Assembly (NCBI GenBank): GCA_965206405.1
Contig: CBDBJQ010000006.1
Location: 806,001 to 870,000, forward strand
Origin: CBDBJQ01 sp965206405
GTDB taxonomy: Bacteria > Pseudomonadota > Alphaproteobacteria > UBA8366
Reading direction: 5' to 3'
DNA: 64,000 bases
Part shown: in pieces, positions 24,926 through 32,399 of the stretch
Layout: every line of letters begins with the position of its first letter
Numbering within the stretch: the first letter of the stretch is position 1
Program-made: the position numbers and the translations under genes
The notes under the pieces: generated by a model
Databases searched by the model: none
Told to the model about the DNA's origin: nothing
The model's input: only the letters and a program-made list of their open reading frames with translations

Positions 24926-26716
24926 TTCCGCAGCTTCCGCCGGCAGTTCCGGCATCAGGGTTTCGCCCGGCCGAACCCGGGTGAAGGCGACGGGCCGGCT
25001 TGCCACGGTGAACGTTCCTGATTTTCCCGGCCTGCCGGGTTCTCCGGCGGCGGGCCCGCCTCGGGCAAGATTAACCGCGGTATTTGCCGATTCTTCGAGG
25101 GCGCCCGTTTCCGGAAAATCGTCCCGATAGTGGGCGCCGCGTGAATCCTCGCGCGCAAGGGCCGCTTCGGCAATCGCCCGGCTGGTGAGGATCTGGCTTT
25201 CGAGGTTCAGCCAGTCATGCCATGCAAGGTTGAAGGTCCGGCTGACGTCGCCCAGCCCAACCGTTGCGAGGCCGTCGGCGATATCGTCGAGAGCGGCGCG
25301 GCCTCGGGCCAGGGAATTGGCGCTGCGGATGATGCCAACCTTGTCCCACATGACATTGAGGAGGGCGGAGCGGATCGCCTCGAGATCGCCGGCAGGACGT
25401 GCGAAGGGGGCGAGGGCGTCCGCTACCGCCGCCTCGATCACCAGCTTGTCGGGGTCCGCGGGTTTTAGTCGGTTCTGCACCCAGGCCGCCATCTGGCCAC
25501 CGGAAATGCCGCCGAACACAGTCGAGTTGGCAACGCCATTGCCGCCGAGCCGGTTGGCGCCGTGTACACCACCGGCATCCTCGCCGGCAACGAACAGGCC
25601 CGGAAGCGCCGTGGTGCAGTCGGCCTCGACGGCAACGCCACCCATCATGTAGTGCGCGGTTGGCACCACTTCGACGAGGCCGCGGACAAGATCGAAACCG
25701 ACATCCCGGCACCGGTCGACCATGCCCTTGAACTCGGATGCAACCATGGCGGGATCAAGGTGGCGCATGGTGATGTAGAGACCGCCGTTGGGGCCGGTGC
25801 GTCCGGCCCGCATCGCCTCGTACATCGCCCGGCTGACCACGTCGCGGGTAGCCCGCTCGCCGCGCGAATCGTACTCCTGCATGAAGCGCTGACCTTCGCC
25901 GTCGAGCAGGTGGCCGCCGGCGCCGCGCAGCCCCTCCTCGATGATGGTGCCGGTGATGCGGGTTTCGTCGCCGGCAACAAGGCCGGTCGGGTGGAATTGC
26001 ACCATCTCCATGTCGATCAGCGGCAGGCCGAGTCGGAGTGCCATCGCGAGACCGTCACAGCTCTTGTCACCCGAGGGCGTGTGGTATTTGTACATCGTCG
26101 GCCCGCCGCCGGTCGCCAGCAGCACCGCCCGGGCCCGGCAGAAGCGGAACGTGCCTTCGCGCATGTCGACCAACAGGACGCCGGCGATCCGCGAGCCATC
26201 CTCGGCCGGCACGAGCGCAAGCGCCCGATGTTCCTCAAGCCGGTTGATATTGCGCGCCCAGACCTGCTCGGCGAGCCGGTTGATGATCTCGATGCCGGTC
26301 AAGCTGCCCTTGTGCACCGTCCGGTCGAAGGATTGTCCGGCGAAAGCCTTCTGGTGGATCGTCCCGTCAGGATTGCGGTCGAAAAAACAGCCGAGCGCGT
26401 TCTCGAGTTCATGGATACGCTCGACGGCGGTGGTAACGAGCGTCCAGGCGATCTCCTGGTGGTTCAGCCACTTGCCGCCCTCGATCGTGTCCATGAAATG
26501 CCGCTCGACCGAATCCTCCGGCGCCAGTGCAACGTTGTAGCCGCCCTGGACCATGCGGGTGCAGCCGCACTTGCCGAGCAGACCCTTGACGGCGACGGTG
26601 ACGTCGAGTTCGGGATCCGCCTGGGCGGCGTGTAGGGCGGCGAACAGCCCGGCGCCGCCGCTGCCAAGGATCAGGATGTCGGTTTCGATCTCGTCGACTT
26701 TGGTTATCTCCGCCAT
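24923..26716 (-). CDS. succinate dehydrogenase / fumarate reductase flavoprotein subunit (597 aa)
   Basis: Covalent-FAD subunit that interconverts succinate and fumarate. N-terminal Rossmann I-L-I-L-G-S-G-G-A-G-L, the capping-domain active-site block Q-F-H-P-T-G-L-V and I-I-E-E-G-L-R-G-A-G-G, the C-terminal G-A-N-R-L-G-G-N-G-V-A flavin block, and the R-A-I-A-E-A-A-L helix region are present. The N-terminal part reads G-L-L-G-K-C-G-C-T-R-M-V-Q-G-G, with a histidine absent at the usual flavinylation H-S-xx-A-G position, so FAD may be non-covalent. Start at ATG 26716; a TTG two codons earlier is less likely. 16 bp after the anchor gene. Confidence 0.92.
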   Translation of the reverse strand: MAEITKVDEIETDILILGSGGAGLFAALHAAQADPELDVTVAVKGLLGKCGCTRMVQGGYNVALAPEDSVERHFMDTIEGGKWLNHQEIAWTLVTTAVERIHELENALGCFFDRNPDGTIHQKAFAGQSFDRTVHKGSLTGIEIINRLAEQVWARNINRLEEHRALALVPAEDGSRIAGVLLVDMREGTFRFCRARAVLLATGGGPTMYKYHTPSGDKSCDGLAMALRLGLPLIDMEMVQFHPTGLVAGDETRITGTIIEEGLRGAGGHLLDGEGQRFMQEYDSRGERATRDVVSRAMYEAMRAGRTGPNGGLYITMRHLDPAMVASEFKGMVDRCRDVGFDLVRGLVEVVPTAHYMMGGVAVEADCTTALPGLFVAGEDAGGVHGANRLGGNGVANSTVFGGISGGQMAAWVQNRLKPADPDKLVIEAAVADALAPFARPAGDLEAIRSALLNVMWDKVGIIRSANSLARGRAALDDIADGLATVGLGDVSRTFNLAWHDWLNLESQILTSRAIAEAALAREDSRGAHYRDDFPETGALEESANTAVNLARGGPAAGEPGRPGKSGTFTVASRPVAFTRVRPGETLMPELPAEAAE

Positions 26717-26732
26717 CCTCAACCCGCCACCC

Positions 26733-27080
26733 TCAAAAAGCGCGGAGTAGGAACAGGAGGCCGCAGGCGATCGCGATCGTGGCTACCAGCGCCGCCAGCG
26801 TCGTCTGCCGGTCGCGCCAGGGTAGGAACTCGACCGCGAGCAGGCGGATGCCGCCGCCGATATGCGCGGCCAGCAGGATCACCAGCCCGGCCTCGGCGAG
26901 CTTGACGGGGACGGTGTCGCTCCAGGCGAGCAGGGCATTGAGCCGCTCGGTGTTCTCTAGCGCGAGGCCGATGACCCAGAGATGCACGGGCAGGAACAGA
27001 GCCAGCATCAGGCCCGAGACCCGGTGTAGCACGAAGGCCCAGTAGGCAGGATGGTTGCGGGGGGCGATGTGCTCTCTCAC
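26733..27080 (-). CDS. succinate dehydrogenase/fumarate reductase membrane anchor, SdhC-like (115 aa)
   Basis: Three hydrophobic helices. The first carries H-R-V-S-G, the SdhC-type haem b / quinone motif, preceded by a Y-W-A-F-V-L segment. A second histidine lies in helix two (A-A-H-I-G-G-G-I-R). ATG 27080 overlaps the stop of the preceding anchor gene as ATGA, indicating translational coupling. Passes electrons between the iron-sulfur subunit and the quinone pool in the inner membrane. Confidence 0.85.
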   Translation of the reverse strand: MREHIAPRNHPAYWAFVLHRVSGLMLALFLPVHLWVIGLALENTERLNALLAWSDTVPVKLAEAGLVILLAAHIGGGIRLLAVEFLPWRDRQTTLAALVATIAIACGLLFLLRAF

Positions 27081-27451
27081 GTGATCGCTTCCACGGCTCG
27101 GATTCCGAGCGCCAGCACGCCGACAAGAAACAGCAGCGCGATACCGCTGCAGGCACGGATGCTCAACGGCAGGGTTTCGCTGAGGATCGCGCGTAGGCCG
27201 ATTGCTCCATGGATACCGGCGGCCACCACGAACAGCCCATAGAAGGCCGGCCAGATCGGATCGCCCCTCGTGCGGCCGAGAATCTCGGCGGCGCTGAGGC
27301 CGTCCTGGACGGCGTAGATGATGGTGGCCAGATGGGCGAGAGTGAGCGGTATCATCACCAGCGCACTCAGGCGTTGGGCAAGGAACAACCAGAGTTCCGT
27401 CCGGCCCCGCACCTGTTGTCCGCCCGAAAATTCGTCGCGAAGCTCGCTCAT
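27077..27451 (-). CDS. succinate dehydrogenase/fumarate reductase second membrane subunit, SdhD-like (124 aa)
   Basis: Three hydrophobic helices; R-L-S-A-L-V-M-I-P-L-T-L-A-H and A-A-G-I-H-G-A-I-G-L-R provide candidate haem/quinone histidines. Start at ATG 27451, joined to the iron-sulfur stop as TAATG (1-nt overlap). The longer frame extending to 27613 runs through the iron-sulfur gene and is not used. Function follows from motif and strict position between the FeS and flavoprotein genes. Confidence 0.82.
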   Translation of the reverse strand: MSELRDEFSGGQQVRGRTELWLFLAQRLSALVMIPLTLAHLATIIYAVQDGLSAAEILGRTRGDPIWPAFYGLFVVAAGIHGAIGLRAILSETLPLSIRACSGIALLFLVGVLALGIRAVEAIT

Positions 27452-28368
27452 TACTGCCCCTTCGCCGTCGTTTTGTCCTCGGCAGGAGAATTGTCCTCGG
27501 CAGAAAAACCGTTCCTGGCGGACTCTTTGCCTAACCCACCCCGGAGCGCAGCAGCAAGCGTGGCGCGCTTCAGCCCGGCAATCGAGGCGGTCGGGTTCAG
27601 GCTTTGCGGGCAATGGCGGGCACAGCTGCCCTGGCTGTGGCAGGCATGGCAGCCGGCATCATTGGAGACGCTGGCAAGGTGGCCGTCCCGGTCAGCGTCG
27701 CGGATGTCGTTCACCAGCGTCCAGGCTCTGTTGAGCGCGGCCGGGCCGAGATAATCAGGGCGCCAGGCAACCAGATCGCAGGCGGCATGGCAGACACCGC
27801 AGCCGATGCATTCGATACCGGCGCTCGCTGCCTTGCGTGCGGGTGCTTCCGGAGGCACCACGGCGAAGTCGCGCGCTTCTGCATCGCGGGGCTGGAACTG
27901 GCCGCCGGCGCGCTGCCATTTGTCGAAGAACATCGTCATGTCGGTGGCGAGATCCTTGATGACCGGGAGGTTGCGGAGGGGCGCGATTCTGACCCGGCCG
28001 CGCGTGGCGACGCGGGTAACATGGGTGCGGCAGGTCCAGCGTGGCACGCCGTTGACGGTCATGGCGCAGGATCCACACATGCCGACCCGGCAAGCGAAGC
28101 GATAAGAAAGGGTGGGATCGAGCCGGCGTTGGACGTAGGTGACGACGTCGAGAATCGTCTGGCTGATCCGGTGCGGCACACTAAAGAGCTGGAATGCGCC
28201 GTCCTCGCCGCCACGCCAGATCTCGACGGCGAGCGTATCGCCGGTTTCGGTGCCGGCCATGGCATCGGTTCCGGCATCGGCTCCGTTACCGGCCCCGGCA
28301 TTGGCTCCGGTATCAGCCCCGGTATCAGCCCCGGTATCGGTTTCAGCAGTGGGTGGCTGTTCCGTCAT
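27451..28368 (-). CDS. succinate dehydrogenase / fumarate reductase iron-sulfur subunit (305 aa)
   Basis: Three-cluster electron wire. 2Fe-2S block C-R-V-G-M-C-G-S-C with a later W-T-C-R-T-H. Then C-I-G-C-G-V-C-H-A-A-C and C-H-A-C-H-S-Q-G-S-C-A-R-H-C-P for the 4Fe-4S and 3Fe/4Fe centres. Start at ATG 28368 behind GAGGGGG. The first about 45 residues are a T/G/A/D-rich low-complexity tract (T-D-T-G-A-D-T-G-A-D-T-G...), coded by seven 12-bp repeats, before homology begins at L-A-V-E-I-W-R. The C-terminal tail past about residue 285 is also low complexity. First gene of an eight-gene operon. Confidence 0.9.
   Translation of the reverse strand: MTEQPPTAETDTGADTGADTGANAGAGNGADAGTDAMAGTETGDTLAVEIWRGGEDGAFQLFSVPHRISQTILDVVTYVQRRLDPTLSYRFACRVGMCGSCAMTVNGVPRWTCRTHVTRVATRGRVRIAPLRNLPVIKDLATDMTMFFDKWQRAGGQFQPRDAEARDFAVVPPEAPARKAASAGIECIGCGVCHAACDLVAWRPDYLGPAALNRAWTLVNDIRDADRDGHLASVSNDAGCHACHSQGSCARHCPQSLNPTASIAGLKRATLAAALRGGLGKESARNGFSAEDNSPAEDKTTAKGQ
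28261..28344 (-). repeat. seven-copy 12-bp tandem repeat in the iron-sulfur subunit gene
   Basis: Units start every 12 bases from 28261 to 28333. The pair at 28309 and 28321 is identical (GGTATCAGCCCC); the others are diverged. In frame, coding Gly/Ala/Asp/Thr tetrads near the N-terminus. Confidence 0.88.
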
Positions 28369-28648
28369 AACCCCCTCGGGCCCTCTTATGCCTGTGGCTA
28401 GTGGTGGGCGATGGTAGCGAAGTGCGGGCAAGCGGACAAAGCCGCCGCTTGGGTTGTTGCCCGGGTCATTGCCCCGGGTCATTGTGCGGGCTGCGTCGGG
28501 GCCTTTGGCATTGCTCTGGGTCTTTGGCATTATAGATTTCGACGATCAAAGAACGACAACGTAATATGCCCGGCAAGGATATGGGTGCCCGCTGTGTGCG
28601 GGGCCTTGATCCAGATCCAGGGGCATCTGCAACAGGGGAGTTCACGAT

Positions 28649-29659
28649 ATGACGAAACGGATTGACAGGATGCTTACCGTCGGCGCGGTGGCAACCGCTA
28701 TCGTGCTTGGCGTCGGTATGGCCCGGGCCGAGACGGACACGGTCAACATGGCCCAGCAATTCGGCCTGCTCTATGTGCCGCTGCACGTGGTTATGGAGAA
28801 ACAATTGATCCAGAAACAGGCCGCCAAGCTCGGTTTGCCTGCGCCCGAAATCAAACTCTACAAGATCAGCGGCGGCGCCAACATCAACAAGGCGCTGCTC
28901 GCCAAGACACTCGATTTCGGTGCCCATGGCGTCGGCCCCTCGCTCAAGCTGTGGGGCAAGACCAAGGGTCGCTTCAAGGTCGCCGTCAACATGGCCTACA
29001 TGCCGCTCAAGCTGATCACCAACGATTCGCGAATCTCCAAGGTCGAGGACTATCTCAAGGTCGACGACCACAAGATCGCAACCCCGGCGGCCAAGGTGTC
29101 GATCCAGGCGGTCACACTGCAGATGCATGCGGCCAACCTGTGGAACGAGCCGGAGAAGCTCGATCACATGGTAGTGTCGATGAAGCACCCGATCTCGCTC
29201 GCCGCGATCATGTCCGGCGGCCAGTCGGTGAAGAGCCACTTCGCAACGCTGCCCTATTCCTATCAGGAGCTGCAGAGCGGCAAGGGCAAGGTCGTGATCA
29301 CGTCTTACGATATTCTCGGTGGCGAGCATTCGACGCTGAACATGAGCGCCCGCGCCTCGTTCAAGAAGGAGAATCCCAAGACCTACCAGGCTGTGGTCAA
29401 CGCCTATTACGAGGCTTATGACTGGATCAAGGCGAATCCGACCGAGGCCGCCAAGATCTTCATCAAGTACACGAAGTCGAAGATGAATCCGCAGACGGTC
29501 GAGGCGCTGCTCGGCGATCCCAAGGAACTCACCTTCAGTTCGCAGCCGAAGCACACGATCAAATACGCCAATTTCCTGAACAAGATTGGCGATATTCCGC
29601 TGGCGAACAACTGGAAAGAGTACCACTTCGACAACAATCACGGCTTCCAGGGAAGCTGA
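28649..29659 (+). CDS. NitT/TauT-type ABC transporter substrate-binding protein (336 aa)
   Basis: Periplasmic binding protein with a signal peptide (M-T-K-R-I-D-R-M-L-T-V-G... cleaved after A-R-A). The two-lobed fold and pattern D-F-G-A-H-G-V-G-P-S and the S-Y-D-I-L-G-G-E-H-S region resemble the family that binds nitrate, taurine, aliphatic sulfonates or pyrimidine precursors. ATG 28649 behind GGGGAG. First gene of a seven-gene operon with its ATPase and two permeases. Substrate unknown. Confidence 0.88.
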   Translation: MTKRIDRMLTVGAVATAIVLGVGMARAETDTVNMAQQFGLLYVPLHVVMEKQLIQKQAAKLGLPAPEIKLYKISGGANINKALLAKTLDFGAHGVGPSLKLWGKTKGRFKVAVNMAYMPLKLITNDSRISKVEDYLKVDDHKIATPAAKVSIQAVTLQMHAANLWNEPEKLDHMVVSMKHPISLAAIMSGGQSVKSHFATLPYSYQELQSGKGKVVITSYDILGGEHSTLNMSARASFKKENPKTYQAVVNAYYEAYDWIKANPTEAAKIFIKYTKSKMNPQTVEALLGDPKELTFSSQPKHTIKYANFLNKIGDIPLANNWKEYHFDNNHGFQGS

Positions 29660-29666
29660 TCTCAGG

Positions 29667-30494
29667 ATGGCAGCGATGCAGGGCGCGGTGGCGGATTCCG
29701 CTGCCGCGCCGATACTGGATGTCGAAGGCGTCACCATCCAGTACAAAACCAGAGAGCACCTGATAACCGCGACCTATCGGGTCGGATTCCAGGTGTTCGA
29801 AGCTGACCGGTTCGTCATCCTCGGCCCCTCCGGCTGCGGCAAGTCGACGCTGCTGAAGGCGGTCGCCGGCTATCTTCATCCGGTTGAGGGGGAGATGCGC
29901 CTGAAGGGGCGTGTCATCCGCGATCCCGGTCCCGATCGGGTGATGGTGTTCCAGGAGTTCGACCAGCTCCTGCCATGGAAGACCGTCAAGGAAAACATCA
30001 CCTTCGCGCTGCTCAACGGCGGCCGCAGTGCAAACCGGGGCGAGGCCGACGACATTGCCGCCGAGTACATCCGCAAGGTCAAGCTCAACGGCTTCGAGAA
30101 CACCTATCCGCACATGCTGTCGGGCGGCATGAAGCAGCGCGTCGCGATCGCTCGCGGCATGGCGATGGAACCCGACATCCTGCTGATGGATGAGCCCTTC
30201 GCCGCGCTCGACGCCCTGACCCGGCGTCAGATGCAGGAGGAACTCCTCGACCTTTGGGGCGACACGCGCTTCACGGTGCTGTTCGTCACGCACTCGATCG
30301 AGGAGGCTGTCATCATCGGCAGCCGGATCCTCATCATGTCGCCGCATCCCGGCCAAGTGAAGGCCGAGCTCAACGCCCATGATCAATCCCATGCGACGGT
30401 TGGTGAAACGGCGTTCGCGGATCTTCAGACCAAAATCCACAGCATGATCTTCGCTGACCGGGTGCTCGAGGACGAGGTGGAACCCCATGGCTAA
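29667..30494 (+). CDS. NitT/TauT-type ABC transporter ATP-binding protein (275 aa)
   Basis: Cytoplasmic ATPase. Walker A G-P-S-G-C-G-K-S-T, Q-loop F-Q-E-F-D-Q-L-L-P-W, signature L-S-G-G-M-K-Q-R, Walker B I-L-L-M-D-E-P-F-A-A-L-D, and switch His in V-T-H-S-I-E-E-A. Start at ATG 29667, 7 bp after the binding-protein stop (second ATG at 29676 possible). The 3' end overlaps the first permease by 8 nt. Confidence 0.93.
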   Translation: MAAMQGAVADSAAAPILDVEGVTIQYKTREHLITATYRVGFQVFEADRFVILGPSGCGKSTLLKAVAGYLHPVEGEMRLKGRVIRDPGPDRVMVFQEFDQLLPWKTVKENITFALLNGGRSANRGEADDIAAEYIRKVKLNGFENTYPHMLSGGMKQRVAIARGMAMEPDILLMDEPFAALDALTRRQMQEELLDLWGDTRFTVLFVTHSIEEAVIIGSRILIMSPHPGQVKAELNAHDQSHATVGETAFADLQTKIHSMIFADRVLEDEVEPHG

Positions 30495-31416
30495 TACCAC
30501 GGCTGACGGGTTGTTGGTCCGGCCGGAGTTCGAGATCCAGGAACTTTCCGACGCCGGCAAAGGCGACATCGAGCGGCGACTCTCGATAGGCGAGCGGGTG
30601 CTCAACATGGACCCGGTGCGGAAGCTCTCGGTCCTGGTCGCGCTGATCGTCGTCTGGGAACTCTATACCCGCATCGGCAACATCAATGAGCTGATGTTCC
30701 CGACTTTCTCGGCCACCGGCTCGGCGCTCTACGCCGCGATCACCGAGGGCGGGCTGATGATCAATGTCTGGAACTCGCTCAGTCTGCTCGTGGTCGGCTA
30801 TGTAATCGGCATTGCGATTGCTTCCGCCCTCATCATTCTTGCGGTCTGGACCCGCTTTGGCAGTGATCTCCTGACCACGTTGACGGCGATGCTTAACCCA
30901 CTGCCCGCGATCGCCCTGCTACCGCTGGCGATGATCTGGTTCGGTCTCGGCAACGCGGCGATTATCTTCACCCTGTTGCACTCGATCATCTGGCCGGTCG
31001 CCTTGAATACCCATTCTGGATTCCGCAGCGTCACCGAGACCCTGCGCATGGTCGGGCGCAATTACGGACTCAAGGGCCTGCCGTATATACAGAAAATCCT
31101 GATTCCGGCTGCCTTCCCGTCCATCCTCACCGGGTTCCGCATCGGCTGGGCCTTTGCCTGGCGCACTCTAATCGCCGCCGAGCTGGTGTTCGGCGGCCAG
31201 GTCATGGACACCTCGGGCATGCTCGGCGCCGAAGGCTCGAATGCCGGCGGCCTCGGCTGGATCATCTTCCAGAACCAGATGGAAAATCAAACGCCCTATG
31301 TGTTCGCCGGCTTGTTTGCCGTGATTATCGTTGGCCTTGTCGTCGAGAACGGGTTTTTCCGCGCCATCGAAGACCGCACCGTCCGTCGTTGGGGCATGCT
31401 GGGAGCCGAACAGTGA
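30487..31416 (+). CDS. NitT/TauT-type ABC permease, copy 1 (309 aa)
   Basis: Inner-membrane permease with six predicted helices and the EAA loop region (R-M-V-G-R-N-Y-G-L-K-G). Unusual N-terminal cytoplasmic segment of about 55 residues with R-P-E-F-E and R-K-L-S shared with the next gene. Compared with copy 2 it has an extra loop of about 14 residues (G-G-Q-V-M-D-T-S-G-M-L...) before the final helices. Clear paralogue of copy 2, so the importer is probably a heterodimer. Confidence 0.92.
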   Translation: MANTTADGLLVRPEFEIQELSDAGKGDIERRLSIGERVLNMDPVRKLSVLVALIVVWELYTRIGNINELMFPTFSATGSALYAAITEGGLMINVWNSLSLLVVGYVIGIAIASALIILAVWTRFGSDLLTTLTAMLNPLPAIALLPLAMIWFGLGNAAIIFTLLHSIIWPVALNTHSGFRSVTETLRMVGRNYGLKGLPYIQKILIPAAFPSILTGFRIGWAFAWRTLIAAELVFGGQVMDTSGMLGAEGSNAGGLGWIIFQNQMENQTPYVFAGLFAVIIVGLVVENGFFRAIEDRTVRRWGMLGAEQ

Positions 31417-32297
31417 GTGATCGCGCTACCGAGTTGTATCACCGCCCGGAGTTCGAGGTCTCGGACCTCAGCGCGGCCGAACACGTCAATGTCGAGCGGG
31501 AGCTTTCCCTGTTCGAGCGCATCTCCAACATCAACGCCGTCCGCAAGCTCTCGATCCTGTTGCTACTGGTCGTGGCCTGGGAACTCTATACCCGCATAAG
31601 CGGCGTCGAGGCGCTGCTGTTTCCGAGTTTTTCCGAGAGTGTGGCGGTGCTCTGGGAGACGCTGCTGAGCGGGGAGATGTTCGAGAAGGTATGGATCACC
31701 GTCTATGTTCTACTAATCGGTTATGCGGCAGGGCTGAGTTTTGCGGCGCTGTTTCTCGTGGTCGCGGTGTCGACCCGATGGGGGTCGGACGCGCTCGGCA
31801 CGATGACGGCGATGTTCCAGCCGCTGCCGGCAATCTCCCTGTTGCCGCTGGCGATCCTCTGGTTCGGCCTCGGCATCCCGAGTCTCGTTTTCGTGACCAT
31901 CCACTCGGTGCTGTGGGCGGTCGCACTGTCGACCCACACCGGTTTCATGGGTGTCAGCCAGACCCTGCGCATGGTCGGGCGCAACTACGGGCTCAAGGGC
32001 GTTCCCTATATCTTTCGAATTCTGGTGCCGGCGGCTTTCGCCTCGATCCTGACCGGAATGAAGGTCGGTTGGGCTTTCGCCTGGCGGACCCTGATTGGTG
32101 CCGAACTGGTGTTCGGTGCGGCGGCCGGCAAGGGTGGCCTTGGCTGGATGATCTTCGTGAAGGGCGACAATCTCGATACACCTTATGTGTTTGCGGCCCT
32201 GTTCATGGTGATCTGCATCGGCCTCCTGGTGGAAAACGTGATCTTCCGCAATGTCGAGCTCGGCACCCTGAACAAGTGGGGCATGCAGCAGCACTAG
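31413..32297 (+). CDS. NitT/TauT-type ABC permease, copy 2 (294 aa)
   Basis: Start set at GTG 31413, whose GTGA overlaps the copy 1 stop by 4 nt. Same helices and EAA loop (R-M-V-G-R-N-Y-G-L-K-G-V) and the same N-terminal pattern (R-P-E-F-E, then L-S, E-R-E-L-S, R-K-L-S) as copy 1. Ends before a stretch of three 13/14-bp repeats (32305-32344). Confidence 0.92.
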   Translation: MSDRATELYHRPEFEVSDLSAAEHVNVERELSLFERISNINAVRKLSILLLLVVAWELYTRISGVEALLFPSFSESVAVLWETLLSGEMFEKVWITVYVLLIGYAAGLSFAALFLVVAVSTRWGSDALGTMTAMFQPLPAISLLPLAILWFGLGIPSLVFVTIHSVLWAVALSTHTGFMGVSQTLRMVGRNYGLKGVPYIFRILVPAAFASILTGMKVGWAFAWRTLIGAELVFGAAAGKGGLGWMIFVKGDNLDTPYVFAALFMVICIGLLVENVIFRNVELGTLNKWGMQQH

Positions 32298-32304
32298 ACC
32301 AGAT

Positions 32305-32344
32305 CCGCCCGGCAGGTCCGCCCCGGCAGGTTCGCCCTGGCAGG
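32305..32344 (+). repeat. 13/14-bp tandem repeat after a stop codon
   Basis: Three units (from 32305, 32318 and 32332) with the core CGCCC(C)GGCAGG or CGCCCTGGCAGG, beginning 8 bp after the second permease stop. Confidence 0.75.
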
Positions 32345-32399
32345 CCTTACTCTGGCGAATAACCCGGCCAAGAATGATCCGGGCGAATAGGAGACAGCG

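Noticed and set aside
19821..28368. Search for selC tRNA or a selenoprotein near selAB
   Set aside because: No long-acceptor UCA-anticodon tRNA and no interrupted oxidoreductase gene is visible in the window.
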